Shown here: in pieces, positions 11,601 through 23,318 of the stretch
Layout: each line of letters begins with the position of its first letter
Position numbering within the stretch: position 1 is the first letter of the stretch
From: Bimastos eiseni
Taxonomy: Eukaryota; Annelida; Clitellata; Crassiclitellata; Lumbricidae
Assembly: GCA_959347315.1 (NCBI GenBank)
Contig: OY365808.1
Span: forward strand, 5,780,787-5,844,786
Reading direction: 5' to 3'
DNA length: 64,000 nt
The notes under the pieces: model-generated
Told to the model about the DNA's origin: nothing
What the model saw: only the letters and a program-made list of their open reading frames with translations
Database searches by the model: none
Translations under genes and position numbers: made by a program

Positions 11601-13689
11601 TGGTGCGTGTCACTGCTTTATTACGATAAATAAAACTCAAGGAACAATTAAGATCAAATATCGTTCAATTACTGATTCGAAGTAATCGCAATCTCTAGAC
11701 CTCTAAAGCACCTTTCGAAAGCGTTGCGCTGGGCATCAACTCATTCGTGAGTGATGCGTCAGGTCAAGGAGGTTTCCAGAGGGGTGTAGTTGTTGAGGCA
11801 CGGTGAGAACTGAAAGGTGGATGATCACATTGATCAGGATCAGGTGGGTGAATCGATCAGGGTAATAGTTCTTGAAGAAATGAGACTTTAGCTTCGGGAA
11901 CTCTTCGCCATCAAAACCACGAGACTGCACGCGGTGAGGATTCCGATCTAGACCGCCCGAGAAAAAGAGGCGATGAAAATTAACCAATCACCATCTCCCT
12001 CTAGCGTACTTTACTATAGAATGCAATGCGTACAGATCAACGCTAACCGGTTTCAGATTCCGAGCATACGTATGGAGGCTAAGAATCGGAGATGCCAATT
12101 AGGGCCTATATATCGCAAATAGGTCTACGTTCGCCAGCAGACGATCGATCCTAGACATTCGGATCTGCATGCTTTCTTGGCGGAAACTTTTTTATATTGA
12201 AATTCGGATGAAGTGTGACTGTTTCCTATGGCAACGGTATGGCATCGATCGGAATCGATCGCGCTTAGTTTGCAACTAATTGATAGAGTACGTGGGATCC
12301 TTCAACTACTATTCCGGTTTTAGTGAGTGTAGGCCTAATGCCAACTCCATTTATTATAATTTCTGGCGTCAGTGTACGGAACGTGATAGCCTGAGATTCA
12401 ATTCTCTCTAACTCGTTGCCCAGAGGCGTCAATCCCCTCTGAGTGATGGAGGCAAACCATCGGTCCCAAGTGCCAGGAAGACAAGATATTTCCTCCTAAG
12501 ATGCAAAAAAATGTCCCCCTACCTGAAATTGTATTCGTTTGCCTCCGGACCCTATCTGTCCGCCCCTGCGGTATGCGAACCGACATCTTCACGGACAGAT
12601 GGACCTATAAGTCATGCATGAGACGTCAGCTCAAATTAGTATGGACTATGGAATACCACAGAATGTCGACCAACTGGATCACCCACCGACTAATCATATT
12701 AGGCCTACCAATAAAGCCCATTATCGGGTCTTCACATACCACCCATGATAACTGTGTTGGCTTTTGTGAATTCTTGTAGCTTCATTTTCGCTCCATATTG
12801 GTACCAGATTGAATAAATTTAAGTGTTGCGCGATTATGTGTCGCGTGATTAAATGTCATGTAACCATCACATACACCTATGATCAGAAATTAACCCGGTA
12901 AAAACTGCTTAATGTAAAGTAAATCTAAAATTACTCTTCGTTCATAAAGCCACGACAGGGAGACCAAGGCCTGGTTCAAGACATTGGTGGCCCTATATTA
13001 TAGGTAAGCTACATTTTGGCGGTCCGTCGACCCATAATGTTATCCCAGAGATTAAAAGGAAGTCGATTTGGGTATTTTTCACAATAGCGCTCAAATTTGT
13101 AAAAGTTCAGTCTTTTACTTTGACGGGCCTACACAAAAGGTAAAATTCTAGTCAAAAATACGATGATATTGAAACTGACAGCCTGACCACAATAGACCGA
13201 CTAGGCCTATTACTTTTATCTCAGTTTAACCGAGCAGCGTGGTGGCTTTACTATGAAGATTCTACAACTCCGTTATTACAACTCCGATACTTTTCCTCAA
13301 GTAACGGTGTCGTAAATTTTGAAAGGGAGAGGTAGTTATGTGTTGAGTTTCGTGTATATATATAGGCATACCAGTATCTTTATGATCCTTATAAATCCAT
13401 ATGCCACTCGGGTGTCTCATTTCGCGGGATTTTGATCCCTTTCGGGGCTCCATTAGCAGCCTTTTGTTTCATGATCAATGTTCTTTATTTTAGCCGTGTG
13501 CAAGCTGTTTCAGTCTGTTTGTTGCGGCTGCAAATAAACGGTCTTCAAATCGATTAAATTGAGTCCTGTGTAATGCTTAGTTCTCACAGTGTCATTCATC
13601 AGATGGCGCCACGCGATGCGACCTATATGAATTTGGACAGCCATCAAAATTCTTTCTTCTCACTTCCATTATAATTATAAGCTTTCTAT
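11601..13689. other. non-coding, no gene supported
   Basis: This is somewhat more GC-rich than the flanks, with several TAGGCCTA-type palindromes and CGATCG sites. An 83-codon minus-strand frame (11736-11987) and a 92-codon plus-strand frame (12501-12779) show no recognised domain. A family B SINE-like copy lies at about 12905-12985. Confidence 0.45.
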
Positions 13690-14420
13690 TACAGGGCTTC
13701 CTGCAACCATCTCAAGCAGATGAGAAAGGAGTTGGAAGTGGTAACGGTCGAAAAAGAAGAGCCGGAAGAGAAGAGGATGTGGAGTAAGAGCTGTAGTAGG
13801 AAGAGGAACAGGAGGAAGTGGAGAATGAGGTAAAGAGGTGAGGGTGGAGAAAGAGGAGGCCTCGAGGAGGTCGCTGGAGGTGAATCCAGAGGACGATGTG
13901 GAGGACAAGGGGTGGGGAAGAGAAGGAAGTAGGTGGGTGTTGAGGAAGAAGTGTAGTTTGAGGAAACACTACATGCAGATGGAGGAAGAGTATGTAGGCC
14001 TAGTTGCAGTTTAACGACACTGTGTGATAACAAGATCGTTAGCATAACCCTCCTGCTCTATCTTGGCTTTTGACTGGCACTGTCATGATGCAAACAGTGG
14101 CGGAGTTCGGAGGAAGAGCATCAGGTGGAGGAAGAGGAGGAAGAGGAAGAAAATCGAGGAGTTGGATGAAGAGGAGACCTAGTACATGTAGTAATGTGGA
14201 GGAAGAGGTGGAGATGGAGTCGAAAGAAGAAGAGGCGGCGGATGTAGGATAAGAGGAGGAACTGGAGAAGGAGATGAAGCTTGAGGAGGTGAATGAAGAG
14301 GAGGATATGAGGAAGAGGTGGAGACAGAGGAGAAAGTGAAGGAGCAGGGAGTGAAAAAAGAAAAATTTGTTGGAAGGGACAGCTAGGGAGGTGAGGTCGG
14401 GGGTAAGGCGGGAAGTCATG
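13690..14420 (+). repeat. purine-rich (GGA/GAA) low-complexity block
   Basis: For about 700 bp the plus strand is dominated by G and A, in degenerate GGAGGAAGAGG-type units, broken near 13980-14110. The overlapping minus-strand Ser/Pro/Leu-rich frames are by-products of this composition and not genes. A polypurine tract of this size could adopt triplex structure, which is an inference. Confidence 0.7.
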
Positions 14421-14695
14421 CTGCTCCGTTCATTCGGGTGCCAGATAAAAATGAGGTGTCGTCGTAGGTGATGCTACGTGGTAGGCCTAGTCGGTGATGA
14501 TGGTGGTCGGGTGGTGCTCACGAGTAAAACAATAGTATTATGACAGATAGAAGGGTTTGGTTTTCAGACGCCAGTGGAAACTATAGCTGAAGAGAGCAGG
14601 GCCTACGTACGTGCAAGCGGAGGAGATGTCAAATTGGCGAGATATGAGGATGAACGAATTGGCGGAGATATTTTGTGAGTCCGTTCCAACTACTA

Positions 14696-14721
14696 GCACC
14701 GGCTATAGTTATAGCCGGTGC
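14696..14721. repeat. 26-bp palindrome, 12-bp arms
   Basis: GCACCGGCTATA, spacer GT, then TATAGCCGGTGC: a perfect inverted repeat. One arm recurs alone at 24320-24331, next to another inverted-repeat element, so this may be a folded or nested transposon end. Confidence 0.7.
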
Positions 14722-14918
14722 CGTAGGCCCATAGACTAAAGAGCGGTTGCAGAATTTCAAATGGGTTGAGACTGAAGGCTGAAATAGAGCAAGATTTGAT
14801 CGTCGTTCCTTTAGAAAGAAAACAACCTGAAAACGGAGAAATGCTCACATGAGTGAGAGTGAGCAAAAAAGTAGCTCGATTCGAATTACAGAGTAGTAAT
14901 AAATATCATAATATGATA

Positions 14919-15294
14919 CCTTATATCAGCGTTTCCCAAACTGTGTTCCGCGGAACCCAAGGGTTCCGTAAGGCGAAGACAGAGGTTCCGCGGAAAGCAT
15001 TCAACAAGCTTGAAACAATTTCAAATAAATTATACCAATTTTTCAGGCGGACTTGCAGTATATTTGACGCATTTTCGCCTTACTGGATTGCATGATTCTT
15101 TTCATAATCCCCGCTTCCAGTTAAAAAAAAATCTTTTTACGATTCCCGCTTCTACTTAGGCAGAACTCCACCTTCCAGTTAAAATCTCATCATCATTTCC
15201 GCTTCCAATTAAATGGCATTTTTTCATCAATTCTTTTCATTAATTAACCTTCTAGTTAACATCATTTCATCAATCAAGCTTGTACTGTAGTTAA

Positions 15295-15335
<41 letters not shown>

Positions 15336-15733
15336 TATATTATATATATATATATTATATATATATATTAATCAACCTGCCTTCTAATTAAGATAGAGCT
15401 TAAAATTACGGAAATTATATCGTACGTATTAGGCCGATACGGACGAGAGTGAGTCACCTAAACTGCAAATTTTACATTATGCGTAGGCCTATAGGATGCT
15501 TTTTCATAACATCTTTTCATAACATGTGAAGGCCTATAAGTTTATATGAAGAGAATTTCTGTGTCTTTGTCATCGTTTTTTTGTGTTGTTATTAATCTAA
15601 ATCTATATTGTCTGCATTCTAAAACGTTTGCAAAACCGGAACAGTGTTTAGTTTTGGACCGGGGTTCCGCCAAAAAAATTGGAGGTCAAAATGGTTTCGC
15701 GGTCAAAAGAGAATGGGAAACGCTGCCTTATAT
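14919..15733. mobile_element. non-autonomous hAT-like transposon with perfect 8-bp target duplication
   Basis: The element body spans 14927-15725 (799 bp). It starts CAGCGTTTCCCAAACTGTG and ends ...TGGGAAACGCTG, giving 12-bp terminal inverted repeats. It is flanked on both sides by the identical octamer CCTTATAT (14919-14926 and 15726-15733). An 8-bp duplication plus CAG...CTG ends is characteristic of the hAT superfamily. Both subterminal regions carry GGTTCCGC motifs. The interior has several degenerate CTTCCAGTTAAAA repeats and a long TA microsatellite (15298-15370). No transposase frame is present, so it would need a transposase in trans. Confidence 0.88.
15298..15370. repeat. (TA)n microsatellite inside the hAT-like element
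   Basis: A nearly pure TA run of about 73 bp with phase slips (AATA, TTAT). It lies within the 799-bp element. Confidence 0.95.
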
Positions 15734-16380
15734 AATGATCTTGGGATAAATAATATTGAGAGTTGTATTTGGGTCAATGCCTACTCTTGGTCTTATTGGC
15801 AAATTATGATGATGAGCAAGTACCACCGGTCGGTTTGGAGGGTGAGTAGATGACGTCTAATAATAATGCATGAGGGTGGAGAGGTTTGAAGGGTGTTAAC
15901 TGCATGTAAGCGGCCGTAAGCCAATAATCTTTCAATTTGAACGTCTTAGACATTTTCACGATACAAGCCCTCGGGCGAAATTTCTCCTCCTTGCGTAAAC
16001 TGACGAAACGGCTCAATACGGAATCCTTGGCCTACGGCTAAGTGCAGCCTGAGTCTATTATCGGTCAACGCCACTCGGTAATAATAGGCCTATTGGCCAA
16101 TGGCCAGTAGAGAGTAAGATCTGCCTGTGCGCATCGGACTAATAATAGCCACAGCCACACAGAGGTTTTTTAAACGGCATTGACATTGTTCACGCTGTCT
16201 CATCAGTCAGCACTAACATGGGTCAGTGACCAATCTTCGCTGGTTTAACGTGCTTCGTATATTGTGCGCCGCATTACTGCAACTCGGTCGAGGCTTAGAG
16301 TGGTAGGAAACTAAAAGCAGAACGAATCAATATTAAAATATTGTTGAAAGTGTCAATATTTCCACATCTGTGTGGTTCTC
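15734..16380. other. non-coding, no gene seen
   Basis: Mixed-composition intergenic sequence lying between the hAT-like element and the promoter-like cluster. No exon is supported. Confidence 0.5.
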
Positions 16381-16400
16381 TCATAGGCGGAAGCTCAGCG

Positions 16401-16447
16401 ATTGGCTGAGTGACGTCACGTGGTTAGAACGAGCTTTGTCTGACGTG
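16401..16447 (+). promoter_or_regulatory. CCAAT / CRE / E-box cluster, possible promoter of the TMEM121-like gene
   Basis: An inverted CCAAT box (ATTGG, 16401-16405) is followed by the palindromic CRE TGACGTCA (16411-16418). The CRE overlaps the E-box CACGTG (16417-16422), and a second TGACGT half-site lies near 16440. The region is locally GC- and CpG-richer than its surroundings and about 2.3 kb upstream of the next plus-strand CDS. A GTGAGC donor-like site follows at once and a TTTTTTAG acceptor-like site lies at 18671-18682, so a spliced 5' UTR is conceivable. This is inference; no transcript evidence is available. Confidence 0.35.
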
Positions 16448-18709
16448 AGCAAAAACGGATCAAAGATAACAAGGTAATTACCAAGTCAATTGATTATTCT
16501 GAAAAATACCTGACGTTTCATAATTATTTGTTTCACACCATTGTTTCATGTTGTGTTTTGATGGCTTGGTTTTGAGCAGTTTCCTATTCGTCAATCGTCA
16601 TGCCACCTAGCGATGTACAATGGCATTACTAACGGGCACCTGCAATTGAAGCTTATAGCTAAGAGTTTAAAACAAACTCCTTATAAATTATTTTATTTTG
16701 TTTATTTGGCGCAGTCATTAATAATGATCGCAATTTAAATAGGAGAATAAGCACCGGATTTATAATCACTGATTGGCATATGAAGTAATGATAGTGTGGC
16801 TATTGTATAATGCTAAAAAAATTGGTGTAATTATGGTTGAATCATTTTGCACTTAATGTCATCCAGTTCTATAAATAAACCGGCAGCTGGTTGTTTCATT
16901 CGCAAGTATGGTCGATACGAATAAGTGAACTCGGCTAAAGGTAGACGTACGATTGTATATTATAGGTACATAACAGGGAAACTATTATTCGGTATCAACC
17001 GTGTCGGAAAACTTGTGGTAGTTATTTAGGATTACATTCAATACCAGGCATGGATTAGATGTTGAATGTCTCACGGAGAGAGAACTGAGAAATGTGAGAA
17101 TAGTATCCTTAATCTCATGAGTCATGACCAACATTGCAGGATCTTGCATAGGCTTAATGCATGAGTATGAGATAAACGTCTGCTTTTAAGTCCCACAGCT
17201 AGCTGTAAGCAATATGGCCTTCCCAGATTGCGAGAGAAAGTAGAGCACTGCACACTGCCTGAAGAACTATCGAAATACATAAATTGTATTAGGGCCAAAA
17301 TATGATAAGTGAAAAGCAACATAGCAGTTCATTGCATACAAATTTTAATGGCAAACAACTTCTTTACCAGATGAATGTGAGTATAGCTTTTGCATTGACC
17401 ACTCGATCATTTTTGAATAACTGGGAGGTACTTCAAATCTATCTCTAGCATAATGAAAGTGAAAGCTTTTGGCATGGCATAAAACTATAAATAATGAATG
17501 AGACGTATGAGAGGGGTGTAATTTTGAAAGCAATAATGGCAATGGAAATGCAGTTTGACTTCATACTCTTGTAATTAAAGTTATATTATGCAGCAATCCA
17601 CTCAGAGATCACATCAGCTATTCATATTTATCAGAAGGACAAATTTTATTACAAGTTTGCCTTGTTGACCAAGTCTGGTAAGCTCAGATAGAAGACAAGA
17701 ATCCGGTTACCAATGCTCTAGCTCAATGATTCTTAACCTAGGGTGCTGCCACTCTAAAGGTGCTATATTCAGTTCATGGGGTGCGAGAAGAGAGTCCAGT
17801 ATTTTTTGACTCCGCTCTTTGACAAGCAGCATCGAAACCTCAACATTTCTAAGAGGTTACAAACTAGATGTTTAATTTGTATATTTTTTATTATTAAGTG
17901 CTATAATTTAGCTGTACTGTTATTTTCAGCAACTTATTCGCTTCATTATATTTTCAGTGTACATTCTGTCGTATTAAAAAGATTTAATTTGATATTTTCT
18001 TATATTAATCGTTTTAATAGTAACTAGCTAATTAAGTTTATAGTAGTGGCTGATAATTTGACCATAATACTAATGGTTTTCTTCTTGTCTTCAGCACTAG
18101 GTGTGTGGGATGGATTCTTATGAGTGCTGATATTCTTATGAATACTGACATAAAAAAAGATCAAGGTCCACTGCTCTACCTGACATCAGTGGTGCTTACT
18201 TTCCAAATCAGCAGGGCCACACAAATGCCATGTAACGTAGACCTTCAAAAGTTACTTGGTGATCACAAAGCCACGCCAGGAGAATCGGCTTACTCACAGG
18301 TGCTATACCAAATAAAGTCCACAATGTATAGCCAAGCTTCTTTTCTCTGGTGCCCGGTCAAAATCTGGGGTAGTCAAACCAAAGAGGTTGAGGTTGTGGC
18401 ATGGAACTTTCATATTTCCAAAAGTAATTTGCTTATCCCGGAGTTGAGTTAACTTAAAATATACTGAAACATATGAATGTATTTAAGTAGGTAGATTGAT
18501 TGCTTGGTATCATAGCATCATTGTGTAGCAGATTTCAAGAACCTCTAAAGTACCATGTTAACTCTGTCATGAAAGGTTTCTATGCTGCGTTATCTTGTCT
18601 TTAACTGCGAATAATATGACTAATTTTTTAGCATGTGGCTACTCTTTTTTGACATAAGAGTTGCCTGTCTGGTACATTTTTTAGCTGTTGAGAATATAGA
18701 AACGTGAAA
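16448..18709. other. non-coding, upstream of the TMEM121-like CDS
   Basis: No coding exon is supported. It may be a 5' UTR intron. A diverged family B SINE-like copy (AAAGCCACGCCAGGAGA) lies at about 18225-18310. A 115-codon frame (18105-18452) covers it and is not a gene. Confidence 0.45.
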
Positions 18710-19753
18710 ATGGAGTCAATAAGGAGACCAATAAGTGTGCGATTGAAGGAGCATCTTCTGGGCGAGACTTTTCAGACAATGTACCACATCTTGTGTCGAA
18801 TAGGATGCCTTGCAACATTTGTAGTACAGTTTGCAATATTAGATGTCTACTTGATCACTTACCACAATCTTCTGTGGTGCCTCTGGGCTATTCCTGACCT
18901 GGTGGTCTTTTCTGCATTTCTGGCCGCAACCATCATCTCCTATCGTCATCTCAAGCACAGAGCGGAAACAGTGAAAAAGCAGTGGATGGGCGAACTGCCC
19001 ATTAGCTACATGTCATGGCTGCTGTATGGAATTATACTTTCGGCAAAGTTTTGCATCATCTTTGCCATTCCCGACATTGCAAGCAACAGCACAAGCATAG
19101 CGAAAAGCCTCCACGAATCCAAATTCTTTGGACCAAACATGTTGCAGACTGCTCTTTCGCTTGTAAGCATTGTTCTTTATTTGTTTGTCTTGACAAACCA
19201 TGACACAAAGGCTCACACTCCTCAGAACGACTTCATTCAGCAAATTGTTGGGACTGCCTACGTCGACTTGCTCGACACCGTCTCGTTTACTGGGGTTCTT
19301 CTCAAGGAAACGGAAATCTTAAAAGCGCACAGTTTGGATCGGATAGCCATGGCCATTATATCTTTCAATTTCATCCTCCCAACGTCTGCACTGATGATCG
19401 TGTCGAGGTCATACTTTGGAACGTTTCCTTTGAGTCGGCGAAACCATCTTGTTTACAAAGTGGTGTACTATATTGTTGTCAATCTTCCGATGTTTCTGGT
19501 GCGAATGCTCATTTGGCACCTTCACGACCAAAATGTCTCGGTGTTTCTCGTCAAGAACATTCTAGGACTCGCACTGGCAGTCAAGGATGTACATGATTTT
19601 ACTGTGGAAGTGACAAAGGTCATTATTGATGATCATGATGGGCGGCCAATTGACCCAGAGGCAAGGGAATTGGATGAAATCAAGCCAGAATTTGATGCAG
19701 ATGTTAAAGGAAGTGTATCTGAAACACGTATGTTGAAAGATATAAAGACTTAG
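18710..19753 (+). CDS. TMEM121-like: TMEM121 ('hole') family multi-pass membrane protein
   Basis: A single uninterrupted frame of 347 residues plus stop. The start is the ATG at 18710 (A at -3, G at +4), and an in-frame TGA at 18689-18691 excludes a longer N-terminus. Hydrophobic segments lie at roughly residues 32-50, 58-78, 101-120, 144-163, 180-198, 211-232, 250-268 and 278-291. Identification is by the pattern shared with vertebrate TMEM121: a WLLYGII...K.CIIFAI segment, a (V/L)DLLDT box, an ILPTSALMIVS helix, and the C-terminal block VSVFLVKNILGLALAVKD, which parallels VSAIFVGKNVVALATKA. Length is close to TMEM121 (about 320). The acidic, hydrophilic tail (residues 305-347) is probably cytoplasmic. 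The biochemical role of the family is not established. No introns lie in the CDS. Confidence 0.82.
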   Translation: MESIRRPISVRLKEHLLGETFQTMYHILCRIGCLATFVVQFAILDVYLITYHNLLWCLWAIPDLVVFSAFLAATIISYRHLKHRAETVKKQWMGELPISYMSWLLYGIILSAKFCIIFAIPDIASNSTSIAKSLHESKFFGPNMLQTALSLVSIVLYLFVLTNHDTKAHTPQNDFIQQIVGTAYVDLLDTVSFTGVLLKETEILKAHSLDRIAMAIISFNFILPTSALMIVSRSYFGTFPLSRRNHLVYKVVYYIVVNLPMFLVRMLIWHLHDQNVSVFLVKNILGLALAVKDVHDFTVEVTKVIIDDHDGRPIDPEARELDEIKPEFDADVKGSVSETRMLKDIKT

Positions 19754-21033
19754 TCCATTGTCAACTAACAAAGTACTGTACTGTTTTAGATGTTAATGCA
19801 CTATCATTTTGTACAACTTAATGTGTTGGTAATTCTTGTCCTTGATCTAGTGTTTTGTTGTGTTTATCAACTGCCTAGTATCTCTTGGCTAGATTGCAGC
19901 AGTCTTGTTGTCAAGACCTGGAACCTCAAGACAAAGTCCAAGACTTTAAGCCTGAAGAAGAAGACCTTTGGTCTCAAGACCAAGACTTTGCAAAATTAAT
20001 CCAAAACCAAGCAAGGACAACAAGATTGGATTGCAATGATTGTTAGCTAACCGGTTACTAAGTTTATGTGAATACTACTTGGTTATTGTTGTTTTATTGA
20101 TCAATTGTCTTTTGACTGAACTGTAGTATACTGCCCCAGCTCAGTGCAGAAGATTTGCCTATGTTGTCTGAAAATGACCTTTCTCAAGAGCTGCAGTTCA
20201 AGCTCCTCTGAATATTCCTTTCACTTATCACCAGTGCACGAAGTAGTATGAACGTAGGTATGTATGCATATGGCTGTTGTAAGGTACACTTTTAAGGACC
20301 TGACAAGGGTACTTCACTTGTATATCTAGCTAATTTAAACAGGCGTGGTTGAAAATGTCTCTTGAGCCGAGTGTGACGAAATATAGTTTCTAATATGATA
20401 TTGTACATAGAATTGCTGTAAATTTGACATGAAAACGATTCCTTAGAAATTGAACTATTGCTATTATTCGCTTGTAAACAATTATCTGGAATTTGAATCT
20501 TGCTTAGTTGTGCCATGTTGACAACTGATGAAAAGATGTGCAGTTGATATGTCAGTGTTTTTTGCAGAGCTGGGCTTATATTAAAAATCCTTCAGAACTG
20601 CATCATTCTTAAGAAACTGTAGTTTGTGAATGAGTGCAACTGCCATCGAAATGTTTTACATTCAGTCTGCAAAATGAAATTACACCCAAGTTCAGCCAAA
20701 ATGCCACTCTAACAGTCATCGGGTTCAGGAGACAATTACCACCAGAAGTCATAGTCTGGATGCTGTCATCGAAGTAGCTGTGTTGTTAGGGTAGTTCATC
20801 ATGAATCAAGATTTAGTAGAAAGAATGCATGTCAAAACATGAAACTTTACTTGAGTTGTACTTGCAAATTATAGAATTATAGAAGAATCTAGGAGGGAAG
20901 GTTACTTTGTTAAATCTGTTAGCTTTTTCACTGCTGTAAATGAATATTCAGATCTTATACTATCTACTGATATCAGGAGTTTTATTATTGTATGCTTTTG
21001 TATCGTTAGTCAATCATAGTAGGGCACACCCCC
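19754..21033. other. 3' flank of the TMEM121-like gene
   Basis: This probably contains the 3' UTR, but I saw no AATAAA in it, so the transcript end is undefined. A short CAAGACC/CAAGACTTT-rich low-complexity patch lies at about 19910-19990. Confidence 0.4.
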
Positions 21034-21320
21034 CAGAGGTGTAACAAGGTTTCGAAAAGAGGGGGGACATAATTTGCAAAATATTGCGTGAAGTGCAAAA
21101 AATTTTTTTGGCCCCCTCCACTTTTATAATTTTGCCCGCCCCCAAAATTTAAAAAATGGGGGGGACGAATTATTTTAGCTGAAGTTATCTTAAAGTGCCA
21201 TTGGAGAAACATAAAAAGAACCGATTTGGGGGGCACTGAGCACTAAAACTGGGGGGCTTTGCCCCCAGTTTTGAAACTGGAGGGCCAGTGCCCCTCTGCC
21301 CCCCGCTTGTTACACCCCTG
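21034..21320. mobile_element. about 287-bp hAT-like MITE
   Basis: The left end CAGAGGTGTAACAAG is mirrored by CTTGTTACACCCCTG on the right (one mismatch in 15). The interior carries long G and C runs on both strands (GGGGGG, CCCCC) that can pair. CAG...CTG ends with a GTAAC core are typical of hAT-related MITEs. I could not see a convincing 8-bp duplication, because the C-run at the left edge makes the boundary ambiguous. Confidence 0.6.
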
Positions 21321-22470
21321 GGGTCTACCGTAAATTGTTGAAGCAGAGTTTTACCGATATTTACATTTGTTGAGATTTTTACTGCTTATTGCATGTAAAC
21401 TGAAATGTTTGCAACAGGCAGTCACCAGTGTGACTGGAATGCTTACTTATGCAAATGTTATGTCAATTACTCAATGATGTGCCAAAAACATCAGGAGGGT
21501 TTTAAGATTGGGGTTTTATTTATAGAAATAATATTTTATGTTGTTTGTTGCTCATGACCCAGATTTTATTGCCCTTTTTCTCTTCCATGAAGTTGTTTCC
21601 ATAAAAACCTCTTCCTGAAAATTTATATTTTTACTGTTTTAAGCATATATTGTTAACTGCAAAAAGGAATTGCAATGTTTGGACAAAACTGCAATGTTTG
21701 CAAAAGATTTGTCTGCTCTTTGTCTTTTCTTAAATATTGTCCTAGCCTTTTTTGTTCTAGTCATTGCTCACACTTTTGGTGACAACTTTTGATTTCTACA
21801 AGGCTTTCTGAGAATATCAGAACTCTCTATGATTGTTTTACTTTAGCACAACGGTCGTCCCAACTGAAAAATTAGGGTTAAAAGTAGAAGGGTCAAAAGT
21901 GGATGTCCAGAAGCAGTTGTGCCTTAATTAAATGAACGAGTCGTAATCCTTTTTAATGACAGAAAATAGCAGTCGCTGTGGCAGATTATAGCTAAGCAGT
22001 GTACGTTGTTTTATTCGTGTATCGGAAAACTCGTCTTAAATAATGAAAAAGTGCCTGCACTTAATTGTTAGGATAGCCACCTAAATTGTACTGTATGTGA
22101 CTATTGTTGGCTCCTTTTTGGCAAAGAGTGTATGTTTCTAAGAATAGGTGGTATGCATGGGTTGTTTGTTGCTTTTCCTTCCAATCTTGTTTCTACATGA
22201 TATGTACCGATGAATCAGATGCTTTATTATATTCATACAACATGACTTGTCTCTTTATCATAAATGTTCTGGCATGTACTGTATATCCTTAGATGCAGAA
22301 AAATACAAACGGCAAGGAAGGTGAAAGACCGCCTGATCTGATCTTGTATGCTGAGGCTGTACAATGATTTACTTTAAAACTTCAAACCTATGGTTGCCCA
22401 GGGTAGCGTTAGCTTAAAAGTGGCAAGACAGGCAGATGGGAAATTCGTCTGTTGAGTTGTGTTCTGTAAT
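21321..22470. other. non-coding, no gene seen
   Basis: AT-rich intergenic sequence without supported exons. Confidence 0.5.
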
Positions 22471-22474
22471 GGTA

Positions 22475-22695
22475 TTACTCAGTAGCTGCACAGATAGAGC
22501 TCTTGGCCTGTTATAAATGCTTATATTTTGGGGTCGAGTTTCCACGTGTAGAGACTTCATCAAGCTGATAGTCCCTAACATGCAGTGCTAAGCGGCATCG
22601 ATGCCCTTTCGTATATGGCGTTGTGTATGATTTTGAACATTGAGAGGATTGCAAGATCAAGTACAGTTGTATTGTATTGTATTGAGACAGAGGAA
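22475..22695 (+). repeat. tRNA-derived SINE-like repeat with TTGTA tail
   Basis: A tRNA-like head (AGATAGAGCTCTTGGCC ... GGGTCGAGTTTCC, 22491-22544) is followed by a body and an (ATTGT)n tail ending in ATTGTATTGAGACA near 22665-22688. The same tail occurs inverted at about 54303-54335. Confidence 0.5.
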
Positions 22696-23312
22696 AAGCA
22701 AGTGGAGGAGGAGACCAAGATGACCAAGCAGAGTTAATTTTAATAAGAGGTTGCAATGGAAATCGAATTCATTGCTTAGTTTCAAAGTATCATGATTGCT
22801 TATAATAGTCTACTTGGCATCTCATTGACAACCTGTAGGCGCAATTCTCAGTTATTCGTTGGAGGGAGCTAGTTTGACAGAGTCCGTCATAGACTATAAC
22901 CATCATCTGTCTCGCACGTAGTAATAAATGATGTCTATGGACTCGCACCAACAACCACGATGTGTAGTGTTACTGCTGCGTTAGTAACGTATGTCTAATA
23001 ATTAAGAATCTAAGAGGCTTTCAATTAGCCTAATTGAGGCCACACTTTCTTTAATATGGTCGACGAAAAAGCGACCCAACAATTAGATCATACCTTTTCA
23101 ATTAATGAATATATATTAACTTATTACTGCCAACCCGAGGAGCATGGAAACAGATGATCAAAATGTGCAGTAGACAAACTACGGGCTTTCAGGCTACAGC
23201 CCAGAGATCATGATGATGACATAAGCGGCGAAATATGACTCTGTGTGCCTCGATCTGTAGTCTATCGCAATCGGACATGCGTGAAGAGGCAAGGATCCCG
23301 AGCTCGATTTTC
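22696..23312. other. non-coding, no gene seen
   Basis: No supported exon or repeat. Confidence 0.5.
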
Positions 23313-23318
23313 GTATAT

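Noticed and set aside
11736..11987. 83-codon minus-strand frame as an exon
   Set aside because: Composition is plausible but no domain, partner exon or clear splice pair was found.
13675..14419. Four overlapping minus-strand Ser/Pro/Leu-rich frames of 77-126 codons
   Set aside because: They are reverse translations of a GGA/GAA-rich low-complexity tract and are open in several registers at once.
18704..18709. GTG at 18704 as start of the TMEM121-like protein
   Set aside because: It is not an ATG; the good-context ATG at 18710 is the natural start, with an in-frame stop just upstream.
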